Made by a program: the position numbers and the translations under genes. A stretch of DNA of 64,000 bases from Mesaphorura yosii (Eukaryota > Arthropoda > Collembola > Poduromorpha > Tullbergiidae). A model generated the notes under the pieces. That model ran no database searches, was not told where the DNA came from, and worked only from the letters and a program-made list of their open reading frames with translations. Shown here one piece after another: positions 38,796 through 49,924 of the stretch; the first letter of the stretch is position 1; each line of letters begins with the position of its first letter. The stretch spans positions 124,001-188,000 of the forward strand of contig WIXG01000037.1 of the NCBI GenBank assembly GCA_009869945.1. The letters run 5' to 3'.

Positions 38796-40698
38796 ATGTT
38801 ACCTCGCACCTTGACTGCCATCCTGATTTTGCTGAATCTGAGGTATGTACGAGCAAATTGCATACGTAAATTATTCCGTAGGGGAAATTATGCAGGAACT
38901 TGTTACAGACGAGGCTCGGATGCAGGAGGGAGTCTGGATTTTCTGTTGGAATCCGCGACTGGTTCTGAGATCCATTCCCGAGAAAAACGGGCTCCAAATC
39001 CGGACTTGAAATTCATACCACCAAATTACAATTTACACGAGTTGCCTCCACATGACAGCGGTTAGTCACAGTCCAAGACCGTTTCCAATTACGTTATCCA
39101 AATTTCTAAATTGTTTCAGGAAGTGTTCCCGAAACGACGTTTGGCGTGCTAATCATGGACGTGCGAGACATCAAAGAGGTCACTGAGGAAATAACGGTGG
39201 AGATGAACATGTACATCACATGGCGTGATTCGAGATTCAATTCGTTTGTGCAGAGCATGGAAGAAGGACACGCAGTGCTCAAGCCGCAGCTCTTAGCAGA
39301 CATTTGGCATCCAGACATATTTTTCGGTACACCATGCTTTCTCTTCCTCATGATCTCACTCATAGCCAATTCGTATTCGCACGTTATCTTTTCAGAAAGG
39401 TTGAAGCAAGTGACTCAGCCGACCGTTGTCTCAAAGCCGGCGTCTTTGCGCATCTTCAATGACACGTCGCTCCGATATGCGGCAAGGTTTGGATCTTAGT
39501 TTAAGTTAAGTCATCCATGAACCATTAACTCAAATAGCTGTCCCATAATTAATAGAGTTGCGTTGACCGTGCACTGCGAAATGATGTTTTACTACTACCC
39601 TGCGGACACTCAGCGATGCAATTTCGATCTAAAAAGCTGTGAGTGAGCTCAGCACAAAAGTCTGCTCTGACCTCAGTTTTTGCTGAATAGACGGATGTTC
39701 CTTTCTAGATGCATACAATGACAAGGAACTGCGCCTTTTTTGGAGACCAGATAATACCGCCGGTTTTGGAAGGAAGATTCCGTTGTCCAACTTTTACCTG
39801 ACTCTGGACCAGCCTTCAACCTTTTCATTCACCACAATTTCGGGTATGATTTCAAATTTTGTGTCGCACAAAATTTACTGCAGGGCCAAGGCCAATTCAT
39901 TTTGTGGCAAATTATCATGAAGGGACATTTCCCGGATTGAGATTCACAATTGTCCTGGAGAGAAAACTGAGCTTCCACATTGTTCAGACATACATTCCGA
40001 GCGCGTTGTTGGTCGCCGTCAGTTGGCTTTCATTTCTCGTTCCGCCGGACAGCGTGCCAGGAAGAATGGCTATATGTGTCACTTGCCTCCTGACCCTTGT
40101 TGCGATGTTTGCATCTGTGAGGTTAGTGCCTCCAGTTAAATGGTCTTTTTTTTGTCAACGTTTTGAACTTCACCTTACTATTCGTCAACTGTTTGCAGGC
40201 AACTTGTGCCAAACGTCTCCTACATCAAAGCATTGGACATTTGGATGGTTTGCTGCGTCATCTTTGTCTTCTTTGCGCTTGCCGAATTCACGTTCATTTT
40301 AAAGTAAGCGAAGCAACGTGAAATCAGGGTCGTGTACGCCAAATTTATTGAGCACATGTCCTGCATAACTCATAAGCAAAAACCAAATGATGAATGAAAT
40401 GCGTGCTATTAATAGATTGCTCAGCATCAAGAAAAGCAGGAGAGTTCCTTCACCAAACGATTCAGCTTCAGCTGCAATTGAGCTCAAAGATCGAGGCGCT
40501 GCTGAACAGAAGACAGCGGCAGCAACGGCAAGTACGACGGGAGGTCAAGTGCTTTACCAAGATGTGGCTGTTTACAAACAGCTCGTGGCAAAGATCGAGA
40601 AGAGAGCTCCGTTAGTCGTGCCCACAATGTTTGTAGTATTTAATATGTGTTATTGGACGTGGCTTCTTTCAGCTAACCATGCAAGCTCAAGTGAATGA
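38796..40698 (+). CDS. Cys-loop ligand-gated ion channel subunit, copy B, 455 residues
   Basis: Eight exons: 38796-39060, 39120-39326, 39396-39486, 39556-39638, 39709-39843, 39923-40121, 40199-40303, 40416-40698. A signal peptide (MLPRTLTAILILLNLRYV) leads to ADIWHPDIFFG, Cys-loop CEMMFYYYPADTQRC, M1 (IVQTYIPSALLVAVSWLSF), M2 (VPGRMAICVTCLLTLVAMF), M3 (IWMVCCVIFVFFALAEF) and a C-terminal M4 (VVPTMFVVFNMCYWTWLL). Exon lengths 83, 199 and 105 equal those of copy A. The M3-M4 loop is shorter and Ala/Ser/Thr-rich. Two acceptors are possible for exon 6. The one at 39921-39922 gives a 79-bp intron and a loop C of the same length as copy A; CTGCAG at 39882 would leave only a 40-bp intron. A GTATGT donor inside exon 1 (near 38843) could remove a short in-frame segment. 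Confidence 0.9.
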
Positions 40699-40718
40699 AG
40701 GCTAATTCGTGATATGTT

Positions 40719-40728
40719 AATAAATAAA
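40719..40728 (+). promoter_or_regulatory. Poly(A) signal of receptor copy B
   Basis: Overlapping AATAAATAAA about 20-30 bp after the copy B stop codon. Confidence 0.6.
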
Positions 40729-42979
40729 TTGTAAATCTTGCAAGGAATTCATTCATTCATTGTTGCTGATGTTGGGAAAAATCTTTGCGCTAGCGTTGGA
40801 AATTTCACTATTATTATGCAAACTGCAATCATTTTGTTTGGCCTAGAAATTGCAGGCGGTTAGAAAAATATGATAAAATGACCGCTCTCAACCGGAAGTC
40901 AACAGAAAATACCTCAACGTATTGACAACTTTTCAATGTTTCGGCGTGAAACGCGATTAACCGGAGATTTCTGGATCCCCAGACTTTCAACGCAATTTGG
41001 CTTGGCCCCGCTTTCCAAGTGCAATATATAATGGCATCACATCATAAATGTCAAAATGTAGGACGTCACGCGGCCAGAAGTCGAGTTTATTGCACGCAAT
41101 TTATGTGGTTCTTGTTTATGACTATCAAATCGTGTCTAGTGTCTATCGTGAGCCGATTTACGAAAAAATATTTTCAATGTGGCCTTGACTTAATCGTTCT
41201 AAATCGTGTTGGGGCGAGACGGAAGACGCATTAAAGCGTCTACACGGGTACACGAGTCCACCGCGCGTAAAATATAAGAGTATGTTTGCAAAATAAATTC
41301 TTGCGGACATCTTTATTGCTGTTTTCGTTTTGCATCTCATAAAGCCGAGCATTAAACAGGCGTGTTGCTCCATTCAGTTCAAGTTTATGAACCGATTTGA
41401 GGCGAGGCGTTGTTAGCATAAACTTGAGAAACTGGCAATTTACGCTTTATTTACACTCCCATACGTGGCATGTTTAACGTTTGGTTCTTCATCTTCTTGG
41501 AATTTGCTGCACGGGCGTCTGTTTTGCAGTTTGCACATTGCGGATTTCATGACCACGTTCGCACTCGTGGCGTAGTTTTGCCTGCAATTTTGACAACAAA
41601 GCTTCTGCGCACTTGCATTTGCAAATTTGCACGGTACACGATGCACAGGTCCAGTCGAGTTTGATATTTTGTTTTTCCGAGCACGATGCGATTCGGGGAT
41701 CTGTCGCAAAAACATCAGGGCCATGTGCAATTGTACATGTGTTTGTGTTCAACCTACCAGACAACCGCCTCGTTTTGTATAAACAGGTTAAATCAGTAAA
41801 ATGAATGAAAACCTAAACATGCACATGCATTGAACTTAAAATCTGTTTATGGCCTTAAGAAAATTTGTGAAAACAAGTCAAGCCAACTGACCGAGACGAG
41901 GCTTCGTCGGATCCCGACGGAATTCAAAATTTTATGCGTTTGTTTTTCATAAATCTTGATCGCGTCTTTATGTCGCGATCTTGATCGAATTTGTTGCTCG
42001 AATGTGCGTCATCAAGCATAAAGGCGACAGGATTTTTTCAGAAATCTGTGTAGCCCGTGAGTTTACGAATCTCATAAGTTATTATCTTCATAATTTGTGG
42101 TCGCTTAGCGAGACGATGTCTGCATTCAGCTTTTAAATGTTTTTATGCGGCAGAAATCAGTAACTCGTCAACTTTTGATTTTCACGAACCATGAGCATTA
42201 TGTCACAGAATCTTGATGCTGACTGCACTTCGAGCTTTCGAATATTACGTGAACAGGTGTAATTAAGTTGGTTAACCAGATGCGAATGCACCAACTTCAT
42301 GCAGTTGAAGTTCCGCTGACTGCCTGCGCGCATGCCTTTCGCGTTCTCTCTCGAACTCACATTCTCAAATCGTCGATCGAATGTGTGGCCTCGCTTCCTC
42401 AAGGCAAGGCGGACGCTGAACAATTCATAAATGCAGTTCTTAATTTTCTTGAAACTTTCTCACGCGTCGTTAGCTGAATGCTAACGCATTGCATTCATTC
42501 ATGTGCTTGCTATTTGTATTGTGCGCGAATATGCTTTTTATCTCTCACTTTTTACTTACTAAATAATCTTGGCGATCGTTACAGGTGCATAATCACACAT
42601 TGTGAACAATGCCTTTCTTATTTCTTTGCTTTAGGCCCAAGGCGATTATGAGCTTAACTCAGTTGCATGCTTTTGCATTTGAAATCTTGCTTTACCATCG
42701 TAGCATCAATATTTTATTTCTCCCAATGTGATTCATTGCATTGTTTTTGACGTCATAAGAATAGAGTTAGACTCTGGAACTGGATTTCTCCATTTTGTAT
42801 ATTCTCACGCTAATTTCATTCTGGTTCATCAGACAATTGGAGTTCGTCGCGAGTTACGAAGAAATTGTGCCCTTTGGAACTTGAAATCAAGCAATCATGT
42901 AAATAAGCTTCTGAATTTAACTTTTAGTCACAAGTTCACGAAACCGCTGGTGTAATCTAAGCCGTCGTTAAAATTGCAG
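40729..42979. other. Apparently non-coding, upstream of an orphan terminal exon
   Basis: 2.2 kb in which I see no convincing exon. Missing 5' exons of the gene ending at 43193 could lie here or farther upstream. Confidence 0.5.
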
Positions 42980-43193
42980 GGTTGAGTACTTGCTCCTGTT
43001 GGCCAACATGATTTGCCTCCTTGGGATCACGATGGGCATTGTGATTGCCTCCTTGTGGCTGTCCTGTGTGTACATCGTGTACAGTTGGAACAAATGCAAT
43101 ATCACTCTGCCCATCCTCTACCCCGGCGAATGGAAAACATCCAGCGCAGAAGAATTGGAATTCCTCGAACCACGAAAGCGCAAGACGAAGTAA
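42980..43193 (+). CDS. Terminal exon encoding a one-segment membrane protein, unidentified
   Basis: A TTGCAG acceptor at 42974-42979 opens a phase that needs two bases from an earlier exon. The peptide starts VEYLLLLANMICLLGITMG and runs through a strong hydrophobic stretch (IVIASLWLSCVYIVYSW). It then has NKCNITLPILYPGEWKT with an N-glycosylation sequon, and ends basic (LEPRKRKTK). AATAAA follows at 43391, as expected for a 3' end. Alternatively the internal ATG at 43008, the M of ANMICLL, starts a 61-65-residue single-exon protein. No family recognised. Confidence 0.5.
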
Positions 43194-43390
43194 ACAGAGA
43201 AGAACGAAGTCATTCACTAGGTTAATTACTCTCTGTTGTTTACTGTAAATGTTCCAACCGACAAGTTAGTTTTAACTGAGTTCCACAAAATCCCTGTTCT
43301 TACCAGAAAATAGTAGGTGCTTGCTTTGCTTTCTAACATTTTCTTGTTATCGTTCCTCAAGTTTTGTGGAAACTTTTACGTATAAATCAA

Positions 43391-43396
43391 AATAAA
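43391..43396 (+). promoter_or_regulatory. Candidate poly(A) signal
   Basis: AATAAA about 200 bp after the stop of the orphan membrane-protein exon. Confidence 0.45.
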
Positions 43397-46300
43397 GGGA
43401 GCTGATAAGGTCAACGTCCATTGATTACAGGACCGCACTACGCTAGATTTTTATATTTAGTTTCGGTTCACCATTAATTAAGACAGGCATCGATGCAACA
43501 AGCAACCTGTTGTCCAATCAGTGTTGTTGCGGTAGTTCTGCGACCAAGTTCGGGAATTTTCCACCGAGTCACGTCACGGTGTTTCATAAAGGACAGGTCG
43601 TAAACTAAGTTCTAGAAGATATTAATTGTTTGTCCCACGAATTAATGAAAAACATGTTCTGCGTTAATTTTGGATGCAATACTGCGCAGTTTAGTTGATG
43701 GCGATGGCAGCATGCTAGAAATCTGCATGGACAGGAGTTGCATTGCATGGATACCTGGATTAGGTTGTCAGGAATAGAATTGAAGATTACCGAAAAGGGT
43801 TCGTGTGGGAAACATTAGATGATGGTAAATCCAGCCCCACGTTACAGAGCAGTGATTCAGTGCTTCGTGTCATATTTTCAAGGTTTCGCGAAAAGGGTGC
43901 ACCACTACGAAACGAACTCTGCCATACATATTTCCGATCACGGACACTGAACATGTGTAATTTACTTCTAATCTGCGCTGTCTACTCTATCAACGTCATG
44001 TTCCACTTCAAGGTAAATATTGTTTCTGGAAAAGTTATTTATCACGCCGAGAAATTAATATTCATGATTCATAGAAGTTACGCAGCGAAACAGGCAACTT
44101 GCTATTCCTTCGCTTGGCTTGGGCTCCACAAACGTAGCTTGTATAGCTCATCCTAGCCTTAATTGACATTTTGACGTGCTGTCATCATTACTCCAGCCTA
44201 ACGCCGCGAAATATTAACTGCGGCTCCGAAATTGGTAAACATCCACCACCAGTTTGCTGGAAGTGAAGAAAAGTCGGCTTAATGAAGGAAAACCCTGGAG
44301 AAAGATAACGAATACGATGACGGATGGAGAGTAAACAATTCTCCCGAACTTGGAAACTTGTCCGTTAATGAACTTTCCACGTATTTGGATCGGAACAATA
44401 TTTTACCCATCGTCAAACTTTCCTTGATGCTTCCATCCAACAACGGGATGCTAGTCAACCTGTATCATTTGCGTCTGTTCTCCAGGAAAACTGTCATTTG
44501 ACATTTTCCGCAAAATTTTCCACGCTGCACCTAAATTGCAATGGATGGATGTTCTGTTGTTGACAGTTCTATATTTTTACACTCGAATCTACACTGTTTA
44601 CAATAACAACGTACTATTCGTAAATATAAATGTTAGGGAGCATGCTGTGATCTGTGATCAATCGAATCAATCCGATTCCAAGCCCCCAAACACGAAAACA
44701 CTGATTTTGTAGCACAAAGCTCAATGTCATTTATGTTGGACAAGATCAAGGTCTGTTGTTATTCTCCACTTTCATTTTTCATCAGCATTAATGCGCCTCG
44801 ATCCTCGTACACTTTTACTATGTTGTACTGTGCCAAACGCCCCATCGTCAGTAAGCAGATATAGAATTTGCGTCTTTTTTGGCCAACGAAATGCGAATGT
44901 ATTTTTGGAGCACATGAAACATCGCCAATTCGCCAAAATAACATATGTCATGTCATGTTTGCTGCTTCTGCGTCTGCTCTTCATACATTTCGACTTTTTC
45001 GACCGCATCCGCACCTTCATGAGCTTTGTTTTTTTGGACGTAACCTACTCTCGGTGGCTGTTTCTCTGTGGCTTTATGGCTACGAGCTGTCCAAGCTGGA
45101 CTAACAACTGACCAAGCCCGTTCATATGTTCGCATTCGCATAAAGTTCGCAAAAATGTGGGGCAAAGCAGTAAAAGTGAGAAGACAAATATGTCCACCAG
45201 TTGATTTATTCCGTATGGCTCAGGATCAAATGTCGGATTCCATGTTATGGCAGCCGCATTTCAATCAAGCACTGCTGCTCACTGCTGACAACTCCGCCGC
45301 ATTTGGATCAGTGGGTCATGGGTAACTTTCCAATATTCGGCAGCCAGTATTCGGCTCAATTCATCCGATATGAAATTAAGTTCGGCATTCCAATCAGTAA
45401 CCGCAATCATAGAAACACTCAAATGCATACTCGATCAATGCTTAATAGAAACGGTACCTCGCACCCCCGAAATGCCACAAAAATGTGCCGCCCTTGCTTG
45501 CATGTGCGAATTGACGGAGTGAAATTATTGGCAGACGGCAGATGGTAATTTTATTCCTTGAACTCTAAAGAATGAGTTCAACGGTAGTAAAAGTAAAAAT
45601 CATACACTTACGTCGCGCTTGAGTTTGAGTAAATACTCGTTAAGGATTACCATCTTATTAATGTTTACTTTGCTTTGCCAGTGCGAACGCGAATACGAAC
45701 ACGATTTCAGAGAAAAGTACGGTTACAGCGCAGCTGACATGACATGAGTATGACATGCGGGTGAAATGTGTAATATGAAACGAGGATGATGGTTTTGTGA
45801 CTGCATTTTGCGAAACCAGTGCTAGTAGCAGTGCTATGTATTGCTATATTTATTCTACTGATTCGCCGGTTATGTTATCAATATCGATTTATTTTACTTA
45901 GATTTCGGGGTTTCGTCCGGTCTCGTACTATTTGAACATATTTTTGATGAACAATCACGCGCGCGAGGCGTGTTACGTTTACCTTTTACGTAAGTCAGCA
46001 AAATCGAGCAGGTGCAAACTTGCAATTCTGCCAGCAGTGCCCTTTTATCTTATTGGAGTATATAGCTCCTCAAAACACCCAAGAATAAATAAGGCTGGCA
46101 ACCAATCTAAGTTGATATCGCTGGAAATCAGTCAACACGTTACACACAATATCATTCCAATGCAATCGCCAATCAGTAAATGTCATATTCCTGTCTCAAT
46201 TATCGGGTAAACTGGATATAATTTGTATGGTTTGTCAAAGAAATGATTTGCTTCCCAGCCTGGAAGGCCGTTCTAACTGGAAACAACCAACGGACGTAAT

Positions 46301-49300
46301 CTTAACGCCTGACGTGCATTAGCGCCCAAAGTTTTCTCATACTTCACCCAACCCTGCACGAGTCACTTCCAAAGAATCGAATCTGTTGAATCGTGTTATT
46401 TGTATTTCTGTCTTTTTTTGTAAATCAAACGGCACCGCGTCTCGAACATTTGAGGACGAAATGGTGATTCTGGATGCAAAGAATTTTGTTCGCACTTATC
46501 GTGCACATCGAAATTGATAATTGAATCTATGCAATGGAAATAATCACGTTTCTGTTATCTCCGAACAGAACCCGCACAAAGATGCAAAATGCCAGGGGTC
46601 CAAAGTCCATGTGCCCAACGTGTAATATTTAATTGGCATTTATCTCCTATCTGGCATTGGCTACACGTGCTGCACTTTGCATGGTGAACTTTGTGTCGCA
46701 TAAAGAAAGAAATTAGCACACGCAACGTTTGACGAGTTGTATTCCTTACGGGGTAATTTTACCACATGCTGTGATAATAAGATAGTGACGTGCTTGACGA
46801 CCCAGACGAACTTTCTCTCTTTATCCAGTACCTTCTTGATAAATCCAATTAAATCTTCCTATTTCTCAGACATTTCACGAAATAACACAAAGCACAGAAT
46901 GAGTTGAGCATTTATGCCAATTATCTTGTCATCTGTATACTCTGTCGAAATTCGAAATCAATTGAATTGGTTATGAGGAGCTGTTTATGAAGCCGGATCG
47001 CAATCGTTTTTGCAAGCAGCCTGTACATATACATGGCACGAACATACATGATCATATTTAGCTAAAGGTTATTGCCACGGATTCTAAACACCCGAGCAGA
47101 AGGCTGCTTGAGTTTATTCAGGCAGTTAAGAACTTTAAACAGAGATTCCTAAATTCGCCACGCATAAACATACAGTGCTTTTCTTTTCTTCCTGAAACAA
47201 GACGATATGATGAATTAAGTTCAAAATTCCTTGCCGCCAGGCTGCTGCATTGCGTTGGTCGCTGCCTTCCCTACATTGCAGGCCCTGCTATGTGGTAGAA
47301 ATTTAATTAAAATATGTAACGAGTTCGGTCTGTTCCGTGAGAACATAAACAAAGAGGCATTTCCCCGAAATTAAGACCAGAGACCATCAACCTTTCCGGA
47401 ATCTTATCATTTTCTCTGTACGCGTATCATCGCGGCCGTCGCCGCATTCGACGGAGATGGCAAACGTGATCACGATCCATTTACAAAGGCTTACTTTCAC
47501 AACCGTAATTTAGTTTTGCAACGTAACGAAACGCACCTGCTGTTATTACAAGCTAAATAGCAAACGATATTTTGGCCAATAGACGAAATCGTGGATTCGA
47601 GTTAAATGATACATTTTTGGCATGCCACTTCCCAAGAAAACGGAGACCAAGTCGCTTGAGGTTGAGTCAGTGAGTATCTGCAACCCGAATCAACGTTAAT
47701 GGACCATGTGGAATGAAATGAATGAGAAGAAGAAACAAGAAATTGGTGCAAATGTAAACATGCTGCAAAATACGACGGGATAGAAAAACCGGAAAATAAA
47801 GACACGACACAGCATGTACGTAATATTTACTTTAACTGGTTTACTTAATTTGATCCGACCAAATAAACGCACGCGAGCTCGAGCCTAAGCAGTTTAGCAG
47901 TTACATTTGGGACACGCGGTTATTCGATGCCTTTTGGAGTCCGACCAGCTCGAAGCCCGATGCTTAAAAAGTGTCGACTTGGGTAGCGATGTCGCGGTGC
48001 TGCTGTAAGACGAAGACAAATACATGAGAATACAAGCGGGATGCGACAGGTCGCCCGTGTGGAAGAAAGAAGCGAAGGTAAATAGTAAACACGAGATTCC
48101 GGGAAAGCGGAATAAGCCGGGACAAAATAATTAAACGATGGTATGACGGAGTTTACGATCGAAAGCAGGCTGTTCCATTACATTCGCACTCATGTCCTAC
48201 CGGGATCAGGAATCAGGAGTTCATGAACTTCGCTAGAAAAGCCGGTATGAGGTCCAGAGTTCACGTCCACGTTCATAAACTCGGTTCAGTCCCACCTGCG
48301 CTATACCTAGTCTTCTCGTGCCGTGTCCTGCTGCGCAGGAGACAAGAAATGATGAAATGATCCGATCCTCGTGGATCACAACGCAAATACCATAAAACGT
48401 AATTCCTGCGTCCTCTTCTTTCACCGTAAATGTGAAAGCAATGACTCCTGGAGTAAGTTTTGTTGTTATTGATGCTCTTATCATGTAGCGTGCAGTGCAG
48501 CATCAGTTCGTTAAACTTTACAAACATTTCCGCTGACTGCTGATTGCTGATTCCTTCCCAAACAAAGTCTTTATCAGCGGCAAGATATTCGTCCTGCGGC
48601 CCGTCCCAACTCAAAGTTGTTAAATAGCATATGTTCGAACTCAAAGGTTTTCCTGGTAAAAGTGAAGAGCTCCTGACCCAGCTCAAACGACGACGATGGC
48701 AATAATCTGCTTCGCGTTCCAGAATCCTGCGTGAGCTCCGTTGTGCTCCTTTTTGTTGGCTTCCACTCAAATCACAAAAGAATAATATTGACGCGTCTGA
48801 GTCTGAGGACTTAAATCATATAGAAGGATTTACGATTTATGAGGAAATAAAGATTTTTATGCAAGGAATAAGGAAACCGATCTTTGAGCGAGCACACCCG
48901 GCTCGGTTTCGGGCTCTGTTCACTTCTTCAGGTTCCGTCTCCGTCGTCGTCGGTTTCGTCGTGTTAATTTTATAATTCACATTAATCTTCGACCGTAAAA
49001 TGAAGCGTTAAAGTAATATTTTGATTGCTAAAAGGTCATTCTCGCTTTCATTAGTTTGTTGCCCTAAATAATCTGCGTGAAGAAGTCAAATGATGAATCA
49101 TCACAGCCCAATTCTGGCCTGATTCGCCATTCGCAAAATTCCCGATCACCAACCAGCTGCATACGCCCGGCTTGACTTTGGGTTAATCTTCCGCTTCAAA
49201 ATATTTACTACTTTGTCGTCCACAAGCGAAGGCAAAGGAAAATTACCGACTGCATCGCGAAAGCAAAGGTCAACATTCTGAGGAGGCTGATTTTATGCGT

Positions 49301-49924
49301 GCAAGTGTCTCTCTGTCTTTACAGCAGTGCAATCATTCAAGTATTTATTTCGAAAAAATACATAAATTCTTTAAAGCGGGTATGAATCGTTGACTTTGTT
49401 TTCAGTTTTAAGTATTCCAAGGAAGCAATTAAATAAAATCAACATTTTGACAAATGAAGATCTTGGTCTCGTTTCGATTTGAAATGTACATGGCTCGAGA
49501 CATTCATCTTCTTGGAGGTAGCAAATGAGGAAAGTGAGACAGAAGACTCATCAAATGCGTAAGTGCTACGTAAGTGTAGAACGATGCGATTCCACCATGT
49601 AGTTGGAAATGTACCCAGAATGCCAGAAGCCAGAGCCCGAACCTCTAAACGTTTAACGTATTTAGCTACACTTCCTTGTCGCACTTGGACTCCGAGATAG
49701 AAAAGGCCATGCTTTGGAGCCAACGCGTTCATTCTCCGTTTTTGGCTCCGAGGAATAACTTGTCTTGCGTCACAGTAGTGAGTTTTTGCAATTCGAGTAA
49801 AGCTTAACTTACAAAGCTACAGTGTACAAAAGTTACATCCTGTCTACAATCTCTGGCCAAGTGTTAGTGCCAACTTGATTGCAATTTTAGGTGCGAATTA
49901 AGAATATCCAGTGCACAGTCTTGA
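43397..49924. other. Gene-poor stretch
   Basis: 6.5 kb with only one exon-like segment (48307-48447, described separately). Other open frames, such as those at 43803-44156, 44759-45165 and 49439-49732, lack convincing family features. No transposase, reverse transcriptase, RNA gene or long tandem array was seen. Confidence 0.55.
48307..48447 (-). pseudogene. Isolated DENN-like exon (possible relic or unlinked exon)
   Basis: A CTCCAG acceptor and a GTATAG donor bound 141 bp whose open frame includes VIAFTFTVKEEDAGITFYG followed by ICVVIHED. This resembles the uDENN signature of Rab3-GEF/MADD-type proteins, which read roughly FTLTDKDTGITRYGICVNF. I could find no neighbouring exon in phase on the same strand: upstream frames are blocked and nothing DENN-like follows. 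It may be a decayed duplicate, an exon of a gene I failed to assemble, or chance resemblance over about 20 residues. Confidence 0.3.

Noticed and set aside
43803-44156. 117-codon plus-strand frame ending near an AAG/GTAAAT donor
   Set aside because: The stretch NLLLICAVYSINVMFHFK looks membrane-like, but no partner exon or homology could be found.
48273-48770. 165-codon minus-strand frame overlapping the DENN-like exon
   Set aside because: Different frame from the DENN-like reading; no recognisable domain beyond a few plausible-looking stretches, and it could not be joined in phase with the exon.
49439-49732. 97-codon minus-strand frame upstream of the RERG-like gene
   Set aside because: No family resemblance, no clear splice context; probably leader or spacer of the opposite gene.
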